Below, in pieces: positions 1 to 5,076 of a DNA stretch of 5,076 bases. Under the pieces are notes generated by a model. That model made no database searches. It was not told the origin of the DNA and saw only the letters and a list, made by a program, of their open reading frames with translations. The DNA is from Rubrivivax sp. GTDB lineage: Bacteria; Pseudomonadota; Gammaproteobacteria; Burkholderiales; Burkholderiaceae_C. Position numbers and translations under genes: made by a program. The DNA is taken from contig JADZCL010000087.1 of the NCBI GenBank assembly GCA_020851615.1, positions 1-5,076 of the forward strand, read 5' to 3'. Each line of letters starts with the position of its first letter. Position 1 is the stretch's first letter.

Positions 1-881
1 AGCGCCGCGCGCGTGAGCCGGATCTCCTCGGCCCCCAGCGGCTCGCCATGCGCCTTGGCGGTGCCCTCGCGGTTGGGCGAACCCTTGCCGATGGTCGTGC
101 GGCAGCGGATCAGCGTGGGCTGCGTGGCGCTGGCGCGCGCCTGCGTCAGCGCGGCGTCGATGGCCTCGACATCGTGGCCGTCCAGCGGCCCGATGACGTT
201 CCAGCCGTAGGCGCGAAAGCGCAGGCCGACATCGTCGACGTACCAGGGCGCGACGGGGCCGTCGATCGAGATGCCGTTCTCGTCGTACAGGCCGATCAGC
301 TTGTTGAGCTTCCAGGCCCCGGCCAGTGCACAGGCCTCGTGGCTGATGCCCTCCATCAGGCAGCCGTCGCCGAGGAAGACGTAGGTCCGGTGGTCGACCA
401 CCTCATGGCCGGGCCGGTTGAACTCGTGCGCGAGCAGCTTCTCGGCCAGCGCCATGCCCACCGCGTTGGCCAGGCCCTGGCCGAGCGGGCCAGTCGTCGT
501 CTCGACCCCCGGCGTGACATCGACCTCGGGATGCCCCGGCGTGCGGCTGTGCAGCTGGCGGAAGTTGCGCAGCTCGTCCAGCGGCAGCTCATAGCCGCTC
601 AAGTGCAGCAGCGCATAGAGCAGCATGGACGCGTGGCCGTTGCTGAGCACGAAGCGGTCGCGGTCGGCCCAGTGCGCAGCGGCTGGGTCGTGGCGCAGGT
701 GGCGGCTCCACAGCGCCACCGCCATCTCGGCCATGCCCATGGGCGCGCCGGGGTGCCCGGAGTTGGCCCGCTGCACGGCGTCCATGGCCAGCGCACGGAT
801 CGCATCGGCCATCACGGACGGGGAGGCCGCAGCCGGCTCGCTCAGCGGCCGTGCAGAGTCGTCGGAGGAGGGGGAGGACAT
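1..881 (-). CDS. tkt: Transketolase, N-terminal part (3' end beyond window)
   Basis: Transketolase moves two-carbon ketol units between sugar phosphates in the cytosol, using thiamine diphosphate (TPP) and a divalent metal, in the pentose phosphate pathway (and the Calvin cycle where present). The 293 visible codons cover the TPP-binding (PP) domain. Visible marks are GHPGAP (42-47), SNGH (80-83), TPGHPE (114-119), GPLGQG (131-136), the metal/TPP motif GDGCLMEG (171-178) ending at N202, and H278. Against the E. coli enzyme as I remember it, the key residues H26, H66, H100, D155, E160, N185 and H261 all fall at a constant offset of +17, so this part has no indels. About 370-390 residues are missing off the left edge. 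The ATG at 881 lacks a Shine-Dalgarno. ATG 812 (M24, [11 protein letters not shown]) is an alternative start. Residues 1-23 are rich in Ser, Pro and Ala and look disordered. The nearest upstream gene is on the same strand, 96 bases away. Confidence 0.96.
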   Translation of the reverse strand, partial: MSSPSSDDSARPLSEPAAASPSVMADAIRALAMDAVQRANSGHPGAPMGMAEMAVALWSRHLRHDPAAAHWADRDRFVLSNGHASMLLYALLHLSGYELPLDELRNFRQLHSRTPGHPEVDVTPGVETTTGPLGQGLANAVGMALAEKLLAHEFNRPGHEVVDHRTYVFLGDGCLMEGISHEACALAGAWKLNKLIGLYDENGISIDGPVAPWYVDDVGLRFRAYGWNVIGPLDGHDVEAIDAALTQARASATQPTLIRCRTTIGKGSPNREGTAKAHGEPLGAEEIRLTRAA

Positions 882-927
882 GCGGGCGGGCGCACGGGTG
901 CGCGGGTCTGGCCTGGGGGAACCCCGC

Positions 928-933
928 ATTGTA
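928..933 (-). promoter_or_regulatory. Candidate -10 box for tkt
   Basis: Read on the minus strand this is TACAAT, five of six matches to TATAAT, and it is the only AT-rich patch in a very GC-rich gap. It would place the transcription start near 921 and give a leader of about 40 bases before the ATG at 881. The hexamer 17 bases upstream (951-956, GGGCAC on the minus strand) is a poor -35 match, so the promoter would be weak or activator-dependent. The leader contains a small GGGG-TT-CCCC inverted repeat (916-925) and no clear ribosome binding site. Confidence 0.4.
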
Positions 934-935
934 GG

Positions 936-961
936 AGGCCGGGCTGGGCGGTGCCCGGCCT
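936..961 (-). terminator. Stem-loop after the aldo/keto reductase gene, possible terminator
   Basis: A perfect 9-bp inverted repeat (AGGCCGGGC / GCCCGGCCT) encloses an 8-base loop, 17 bases past the stop codon of the aldo/keto reductase gene. The stem is almost all G-C and should be very stable in RNA. No run of T follows on either strand, so it is not a canonical intrinsic terminator. It may act as a weak terminator or as a 3' end protector. It overlaps the region where a tkt -35 element would lie. Confidence 0.45.
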
Positions 962-977
962 GCCGCTCTTGGGGTGC

Positions 978-1958
978 TCAGTCCGCCTGCGGGCCGATGG
1001 CCGCATCGATGCGGGCCAGCACCTCGGGGCTGAGCTGGTCCAGGACCGCCAGTGCGCCCAGGTTCTGCTGCAGTTGTTCCGGGCGCGAGGCGCCGGTGAT
1101 GACCGTGCTCACGTGCGGGTTGTGCGCGGCCCAGGCAATCGCCAGTTGCGCCAGTGTGCAGCCCAGTTCGGCGGCGATGGGCGCCAGCGCCGCGACGGCG
1201 GCATTCTTGGCCGGGTCGGTGAGCTCGTTGCGCAGCGAGGCGTAGCTGGCCACCGTGCCGCGGCTGCCCGCGGGCGCGCCGTCCTTGTACTTGCCGCTGA
1301 GCAGCCCCCCGGCGAGCGGACTCCAGGTCGTGAGGCCCAGGCCGAGATCCTCGTACAGCCGCGCGTATTCCTGCTCGACGCGGCGGCGGTGCAGCAGGTT
1401 GTATTGCGGCTGCTCCATCACCGGCTTGTGCAGGTGATGGCGCTCGGCGATCTCCCAGGCTGCCCGGATGTCGGCCGCCGACCACTCGCTGGTGCCCCAG
1501 TAGAGCGCCTTGCCCTGCGTCACCATGTCGCTCATCGCCTGCACGGTCTCCTCGATCGGCGTGTGCGGGTCGGGGCGGTGGCAGTAGACGAGGTCGATGT
1601 GCTCGAGGCCGAAGCGGCGCAGGCTGCCATCGATGGCCTGCATCAGGTACTTGCGGTTGAGCGTGTTGCGGTAGTTCACGCCGTGGCCCTCGCGCTCCAG
1701 GCCCCAGAAGAACTTGGTCGAGACGAGGTAGTGCAGGCGCGGCCAGCCGAGCTGGCGGAACACCTGCCCCATGATCGTCTCGCTCTGCCCGAGCGCGTAG
1801 GCCTCGGCGTTGTCGAAGAAGTTGATGCCGGCATCGAAGGCCGCGGCCAGCATCTCGGTGGCGGCCTTGGTGTCGATCTGGTTGGAAAAGGTGACCCAGG
1901 AACCCAGCGAGAGCGCGCTGACGCGCGTGCCGGCCCGGCCGAGGCGACGGAATTGCAT
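978..1958 (-). CDS. Aldo/keto reductase, Kv-beta-subunit-like (NADPH-dependent)
   Basis: This 326-residue cytosolic oxidoreductase of the aldo/keto reductase superfamily probably reduces aldehydes or ketones with NADPH; the substrate cannot be read from sequence. The (beta/alpha)8 barrel shows the full catalytic tetrad: D49 and Y54 (FFDNAEAY), K82 (STKFFWG) and H127 ([14 protein letters not shown]). The YWGTSEWS (153-160) and [13 protein letters not shown] (212-224) blocks and the cofactor loop [11 protein letters not shown] (289-299) match the Kv-beta potassium-channel subunit branch. Animal Kv-beta has Asn where this protein keeps the usual His. The ATG at 1958 is chosen because AAAAGGA lies 8 bases upstream and [10 protein letters not shown] is a typical start. 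The frame stays open to 2081 but would then overlap the preceding gene. It follows the Nit1-like gene by 61 bases, probably in the same transcript. The stop is TGA. Confidence 0.95.
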   Translation of the reverse strand: MQFRRLGRAGTRVSALSLGSWVTFSNQIDTKAATEMLAAAFDAGINFFDNAEAYALGQSETIMGQVFRQLGWPRLHYLVSTKFFWGLEREGHGVNYRNTLNRKYLMQAIDGSLRRFGLEHIDLVYCHRPDPHTPIEETVQAMSDMVTQGKALYWGTSEWSAADIRAAWEIAERHHLHKPVMEQPQYNLLHRRRVEQEYARLYEDLGLGLTTWSPLAGGLLSGKYKDGAPAGSRGTVASYASLRNELTDPAKNAAVAALAPIAAELGCTLAQLAIAWAAHNPHVSTVITGASRPEQLQQNLGALAVLDQLSPEVLARIDAAIGPQAD

Positions 1959-1966
1959 GGCGGAAA

Positions 1967-1973
1967 TCCTTTT
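1967..1973 (-). promoter_or_regulatory. Ribosome binding site of the aldo/keto reductase gene
   Basis: On the minus strand this reads AAAAGGA, complementary to the 3' end of 16S rRNA, with 8 bases between it and the ATG at 1958. It is the clearest Shine-Dalgarno in the window and settles the start of the aldo/keto reductase gene. The other three genes lack a comparable site. Confidence 0.8.
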
Positions 1974-2019
1974 AGCGGGGGTGTGGGGGCGGGGCTGGAC
2001 AGCGACCAAGGGTAGCGGT

Positions 2020-2820
2020 TTACAGCCGCCGGTGCGCCAGTGCCGGCAATTGCGCGCGCACCTGCGCGATGCGTTCGACATCGAGCTCGGCGATCGCCAC
2101 GCCCGGCCCTTCGGCGTGAGCGGCGAGGACCTCGCCCCAGGGGTCGACGATCAGGCTGTGTCCCCAGGTGCGGCGGCCGTTCTCGTGGCGCCCGCCCTGC
2201 GCGGGGGCGAGCACGTAGCACTGGTTCTCGACCGCGCGGGCGCGCAGCAACAGCTCCCAGTGCTGCTGTCCGGTCGTGTGGGTGAACGCCGCCGGCACGA
2301 CGAGCAGGTCGCAGGGCGGGCGCATCAGCGCGCGGTAGAGCTCGGGGAAGCGCAGGTCGTAGCAGATCGACAGGCCCACGCGCAGCGCACCGGCCTGCAG
2401 TGCCACCGGCGTGCTGCCGGCCTCGAGTGTGCGGCCTTCGTCGTAGTGCTCGCGCCCGTTGTCGAAGGCGAAGAGGTGCATCTTGTCGTAGCGTGCCGCC
2501 AGCGTGCCGTCCGGGCCGTAGACGAGGCAGCTGTTGCGCGCGTGCCGGTCGTCGGCGCCCGCCAGCGGCAGCGTACCGCCGACGATCCACAGCCCGTGCG
2601 CGCGTGCGGCCTGCGCCAGCATCTGCTGGATCGGCCCGCTGCCAGGGGCCTCGGCGATGGCGAGCTTGTCCTCGTCGCGCTGCCCCATCAGGCAGAAGTA
2701 CTCGGGCAGCGCGACCAGCGCGGCGCCGGCGGCGGCGGCCTGTTCGATCAGCGTGCGGGCGGTGTCCAGGTTGCGGTCGCGGTCGGTGCCCGAGACCATC
2801 TGCAAGGCGGCGATCTTCAT
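2020..2820 (-). CDS. Nit1-type carbon-nitrogen hydrolase, probable deaminated-glutathione amidase
   Basis: This 266-residue cytosolic amidase belongs to the nitrilase superfamily. The Glu-Lys-Cys catalytic triad is complete: E40 in ALPEYF, K113 in RYDKMHLF and C153 in [13 protein letters not shown], with further acidic residues at 124-133. The C-terminal half ([17 protein letters not shown] at 188-203, [13 protein letters not shown] and VDPWG at 210-229, a Leu-Pro...His-Arg-Arg ending) follows the Nit1 branch closely. Known Nit1 members hydrolyse deaminated glutathione, a transaminase by-product, to 2-oxoglutarate and Cys-Gly. Assigning that reaction here is inference from branch membership; another omega-amidase-like substrate remains possible. 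The ATG at 2820 ([11 protein letters not shown]) is the standard family start, although no ribosome binding site precedes it. The frame is open further upstream to 2964 with no family-like sequence. It diverges from glnE and probably leads a two-gene unit with the aldo/keto reductase. Confidence 0.95.
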   Translation of the reverse strand: MKIAALQMVSGTDRDRNLDTARTLIEQAAAAGAALVALPEYFCLMGQRDEDKLAIAEAPGSGPIQQMLAQAARAHGLWIVGGTLPLAGADDRHARNSCLVYGPDGTLAARYDKMHLFAFDNGREHYDEGRTLEAGSTPVALQAGALRVGLSICYDLRFPELYRALMRPPCDLLVVPAAFTHTTGQQHWELLLRARAVENQCYVLAPAQGGRHENGRRTWGHSLIVDPWGEVLAAHAEGPGVAIAELDVERIAQVRAQLPALAHRRL

Positions 2821-2826
2821 GCGGGC

Positions 2827-2832
2827 ATTCTG
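2827..2832 (-). promoter_or_regulatory. Possible -10 box placed for a leaderless start
   Basis: The minus strand reads CAGAAT (four of six matches to TATAAT) ending 6 bases before the ATG at 2820, so transcription would begin at about the start codon itself. The hexamer 17 bases further upstream is a poor -35. The absence of a Shine-Dalgarno fits a leaderless mRNA, but a four-of-six match is weak evidence on its own. Confidence 0.2.
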
Positions 2833-2862
2833 GAGCAGCGCAGCAGACGGCGTGCAGTTGGG

Positions 2863-2868
2863 CAGAAT
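2863..2868 (+). promoter_or_regulatory. Possible -10 box for glnE
   Basis: CAGAAT lies 56 bases before the glnE ATG and matches TATAAT at four of six positions. It sits in one of the few less GC-rich patches of the divergent spacer. No good -35 lies 16-18 bases upstream. If real, the transcript would start near 2875, within the first of the two palindromes described at 2874-2895. Confidence 0.25.
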
Positions 2869-2873
2869 CGCCG

Positions 2874-2895
2874 CTCCATGGAGGACCGGATCCGG
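2874..2895. repeat. Pair of adjacent 10-bp perfect palindromes in the divergent spacer
   Basis: CTCCATGGAG (2874-2883) and CCGGATCCGG (2886-2895) are each perfect palindromes, separated by two bases. They lie in the 104-base spacer between the Nit1-like gene and glnE, about 30 bases before the glnE ATG. Two dyads 12 bp apart centre to centre could be read by a dimeric regulator, but their sequences differ from each other and I recognise no known operator. The rest of the spacer shows no strong promoter and no T-rich terminator. Confidence 0.5.
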
Positions 2896-2924
2896 CGGCG
2901 CAGGTCTGCGGGGTCGAGCGTGCG

Positions 2925-5076
2925 ATGGCGGATTCGCAAACCTTGACGCAGCCCCCCGCGGCACGGGCCGAGCACAGCCGCTTCGTGCAGCGCGTGCGCC
3001 GCCGCTATGCCGCGGAGCGTGCGCTCCTGCCGCCGGGGGTGCCTGAGCGCGCCGAGCTGGTCGGGCTCGTGCAGGCCCTGCAGCAGCGCGGACGCACGCT
3101 TGCCGCGGCGCTGCGCGTGGCGCGCCAGCTCGTGCTCGAGCGCCTGGTCGTGCTCGACATCGAGGAGGGGGCCAGCCTGGCGCAGGTCACCGGCGTGATG
3201 ACGCGACTGGCCGAAGCGGCGCTGGAGCTGGCGCTGGCGCTGGCTCTGGCAGAGGCCGACGCGCGTCACGGCGTGCCGCGCGATGCCGCGGGGCAGCGCA
3301 TCGAGTTCTGGATCGTCGGCATGGGCAAGCTCGGCGCGCGCGAGCTCAACGTGTCCTCGGACATCGACCTCATCTACGTCTACGAGGACGAGGGGCAGAC
3401 CGAGGGCGGCGCAGACGGGCGAGCGGTCTCGGCGCACGAGTACTTCAGCGGCGTTGCGCGGCGGCTCTACGCCTTGATCGGCGAGACGACCGAGGACGGC
3501 TTCGTCTTCCGCGTCGACCTGGCGCTGCGGCCCAACGGCAATTCCGGCCCGCCGGTGTGCAGCCTGCCGATGCTGGAGGAGTATTTCCAGGTCCAGGGCC
3601 GCGAGTGGGAGCGCTTTGCCTGGCTCAAGAGCCGCGTCGTCGCGCCGCGTGCGGCGCTGGAGAGTGGCCGCGCAGGGGCGTTGCGTCAGCTCGTCACGCC
3701 CTTCGTCTACCGACGCTACCTCGACTACAGCGTCTTCGAGGGCCTGCGGCAGCTGCACCGCAAGATCCGCGACGAGGCGCAGCGCCGTGCCGCGGGCCGG
3801 CCGCAGCGTGCCAACGACGTCAAGCTCTCGCGGGGGGGCATCCGCGAGGTCGAGTTCATCGTGCAGCTGATGCAGGTCGTGCGTGGCGGGCAGTTCCCCG
3901 AGCTGCGCACGCGCTCGACGCTGCAGGCGCTGCAGCGCCTGGCCGACGGGGCACTGATGCAGCGGCAGACCGCGCAGGCGCTCGCTTCGGCCTACGAGTT
4001 CCTGCGCCGGGTCGAGCACCGCATCCAGTATCTGGACGACCAGCAGACGCACCTCCTGCCTGCAGCCGATGCCGATCTGGCCTGGATCGGTGCGAGCCTG
4101 GGCCTGGCCTGCCAGGGCGACGCCTGCGCGCTGCTGGATCGCCTGTGCGAGGTGCGCGAGCTCGTTGCCGAGGAGTTCGACGCGCTGCTGGGTGAAGGCG
4201 GCACGGGGCCGGCGCGCGAGAGCGGCTGCCGCAGCTGCGGCAGCGCAGCCCAGGCGATCGACACCCCGGCGCTGCTGGCGGCGCTCCCTGCGGAGCTGGC
4301 CGAGCGCGTGCGCGCCTTCGCGCTGCAGCCGCGTGTGCAGGGGTTGCGCGAGGACAAGCGGCTGCTGCTGGGCCGGCTGGTGGCCCGCGCCGCACAGAGC
4401 CTGGAGCGCGGGGACTGCACGCTGCAGGGCGTGCTGCGCTTCGTCGACTGGATGGAGCCGCTGCTGCGGCGCGAGAGCTATCTCGCACTGCTGCTGGAGC
4501 AGCCCGGCGTGCAGCGCCGCCTGTTGCGCCTGCTGGGCCTGGCGCGCTGGCCGATGCAGTATCTGATGCGCCATCCCGGCGTGATCGACGAGCTCGACGG
4601 CGGCACGGTGCTCGAGCAGCGCCTGGACCGCGGACTCTTCGTGCGCGAACTGGACGAGCGGCGCGTGGCCTGGGCGCGTGCGGGCGAGGCCGACGAGGAG
4701 CGGCTGCTGGATACGCTGCGCCATGCGCATCACGCCGAGGTCTTCCGCACCCTGGTGCGCGACGTCGAAGGCAAGCTGAGCGTGGAGCAGGTGGCCGACG
4801 ACCTCTCGGCGCTGGCCGACGCGATGCTTGACACCGTGCTGCGCTGGGCCTGGAGCCTGCACAACCGGCGCCACCGTGAGGACTGCGGGCTGGCCATCGT
4901 CGCCTACGGCAAGCTGGGGGGCAAGGAACTGGGCTACGGCAGCGACCTGGACGTGGTCTTCCTCTACGACGACGGCGACGAGCCCGACATGGACCGGGCA
5001 CAGGAGGTCTACGGCGCCTTCGTGCGCAAGCTCATCACCTGGCTGACCGTGCGCACCGGTGCCGGCCAGCTGTTCG
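2925..5076 (+). CDS. glnE: Glutamine synthetase adenylyltransferase / adenylyl-removing enzyme, N-terminal 717 codons
   Basis: GlnE attaches AMP to, and removes it from, a tyrosine of each glutamine synthetase subunit, under control of PII and glutamine, matching ammonia assimilation to nitrogen supply. The N-terminal adenylyl-removing nucleotidyltransferase core shows GMGKLGARELNVSSDIDL (132-149; metal-binding D146 and D148), RVDLALRPNGNSG (196-208), QGREWERFAW and KLSRGGIREVEF (300-311). A helical middle part follows (YEFLRRVEHRIQ, 357-368). The second, adenylylating core starts at YGKLGGKELGYGSDLDVVF (661-679; D674 and D676). The two Asp pairs are 528 residues apart, the spacing I recall for E. 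coli (D173 and D701). About 200 residues remain beyond the right edge. The ATG at 2925 is the only ATG or GTG start in frame within the divergent spacer, and its ribosome binding site is weak. Residues 396-438 hold five of the eight visible cysteines. Confidence 0.97.
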   Translation, partial: MADSQTLTQPPAARAEHSRFVQRVRRRYAAERALLPPGVPERAELVGLVQALQQRGRTLAAALRVARQLVLERLVVLDIEEGASLAQVTGVMTRLAEAALELALALALAEADARHGVPRDAAGQRIEFWIVGMGKLGARELNVSSDIDLIYVYEDEGQTEGGADGRAVSAHEYFSGVARRLYALIGETTEDGFVFRVDLALRPNGNSGPPVCSLPMLEEYFQVQGREWERFAWLKSRVVAPRAALESGRAGALRQLVTPFVYRRYLDYSVFEGLRQLHRKIRDEAQRRAAGRPQRANDVKLSRGGIREVEFIVQLMQVVRGGQFPELRTRSTLQALQRLADGALMQRQTAQALASAYEFLRRVEHRIQYLDDQQTHLLPAADADLAWIGASLGLACQGDACALLDRLCEVRELVAEEFDALLGEGGTGPARESGCRSCGSAAQAIDTPALLAALPAELAERVRAFALQPRVQGLREDKRLLLGRLVARAAQSLERGDCTLQGVLRFVDWMEPLLRRESYLALLLEQPGVQRRLLRLLGLARWPMQYLMRHPGVIDELDGGTVLEQRLDRGLFVRELDERRVAWARAGEADEERLLDTLRHAHHAEVFRTLVRDVEGKLSVEQVADDLSALADAMLDTVLRWAWSLHNRRHREDCGLAIVAYGKLGGKELGYGSDLDVVFLYDDGDEPDMDRAQEVYGAFVRKLITWLTVRTGAGQLF
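3221..3250 (+). repeat. Five-copy hexamer repeat (GCTGGC type) within glnE
   Basis: Five consecutive hexamers read GCTGGA, GCTGGC, GCTGGC, GCTGGC, TCTGGC. In frame they encode an alternating Leu-Ala/Glu helix segment just before the first catalytic core (about residues 99-109). Because the unit is six bases, gain or loss of a copy would leave the frame intact. It is most simply a codon-biased Ala-Leu helix and not a functional repeat. Confidence 0.6.
4225..4244. repeat. Perfect 20-bp palindrome inside glnE
   Basis: The sequence equals its own reverse complement across all 20 bases: an 8-bp arm GCTGCCGC, the centre AGCT, and the arm GCGGCAGC. As RNA it would form an 8-bp G-C-rich hairpin with an AGCU loop. 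Symmetry stops abruptly on both sides (G opposite G at 4224/4245). AGCG occurs at 4221-4224 and again at 4242-4245. It encodes the CRSC part of the GlnE linker (C435, C438), away from the catalytic cores. No T-run follows, so it is not a terminator. Confidence 0.85.

Noticed and set aside
936..961. The stem-loop as a riboswitch or small RNA.
   Set aside because: It is a single short hairpin without the conserved multi-helix core of any riboswitch class I know, and there is no room in the 96-base gap for a full aptamer plus switch.
48..2015. A 655-codon open frame on the plus strand opposite tkt and the aldo/keto reductase gene.
   Set aside because: It is antisense to two genes with complete catalytic motifs, and its translation is low-complexity Ala/Arg/Val/Gly with no recognisable domain. 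Long antisense frames are usual in GC-rich coding DNA.
1959..2081. An upstream start (ATG at 2081) that would add 41 residues to the aldo/keto reductase.
   Set aside because: The extension overlaps the end of the Nit1-like gene and resembles no family N-terminus, while the ATG at 1958 has an excellent ribosome binding site and a typical first sequence.
2821..2964. An upstream start for the Nit1-like hydrolase that would add 48 residues.
   Set aside because: The added residues are Pro/Arg/Ala-rich with no family resemblance and would cross the divergent spacer into gln[12 protein letters not shown] is the normal family start.
3832..3838. A run of seven G in glnE as a possible frameshift or sequencing error.
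   Set aside because: The frame continues correctly through it into the conserved RGGIREVEF motif, so the run is read normally.
2817..4874. A 685-codon open frame on the minus strand opposite glnE.
   Set aside because: It mirrors the codon bias of glnE, is rich in Ala, Arg, Gln and Leu without family motifs, and runs into the start of the Nit1-like gene. The plus-strand frame holds all the conserved GlnE motifs.

Overview
The window is a high-GC (roughly 70%) piece of ordinary bacterial chromosome with four well-preserved housekeeping genes and no mobile element, RNA gene or CRISPR array. The protein sequences (a transketolase with the '[13 protein letters not shown]' type of start, a GlnE with 'VDLALRPNGNSG') resemble those I associate with beta-proteobacteria of the order Burkholderiales. 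That placement is inference from memory and was not searched.

Layout. Positions 1-881 (minus) hold the N-terminal 293 codons of transketolase (tkt), whose C-terminal part lies beyond the left edge. A 96-base gap follows, with a perfect 9-bp stem-loop (936-961) and a TACAAT box (928-933) that could end the upstream unit and start tkt. Positions 978-1958 (minus) encode a Kv-beta-type aldo/keto reductase with a good ribosome binding site. Sixty-one bases upstream of it, 2020-2820 (minus) encodes a Nit1-type carbon-nitrogen hydrolase, probably a deaminated-glutathione amidase. These two genes plausibly form one transcript. A 104-base divergent spacer (2821-2924) carries two adjacent 10-bp palindromes. 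Positions 2925-5076 (plus) hold the first 717 codons of glnE, the bifunctional glutamine synthetase adenylyltransferase/adenylyl-removing enzyme, which runs off the right edge.

The genes share no single pathway: pentose phosphate/Calvin carbon shuffling (tkt), carbonyl reduction (AKR), metabolite repair (Nit1-like) and nitrogen control (glnE). I see no convincing new multi-gene system. The least expected signal is a perfect 20-bp palindrome inside glnE (4225-4244). It encodes a CxxC segment in a cysteine-rich linker between conserved GlnE blocks. Smaller points are the palindrome pair and a short Arg-rich upstream frame at the glnE start, a possible leaderless start for the hydrolase, and the start-codon choice of tkt. 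No stretch longer than about 105 bases lacks a gene.
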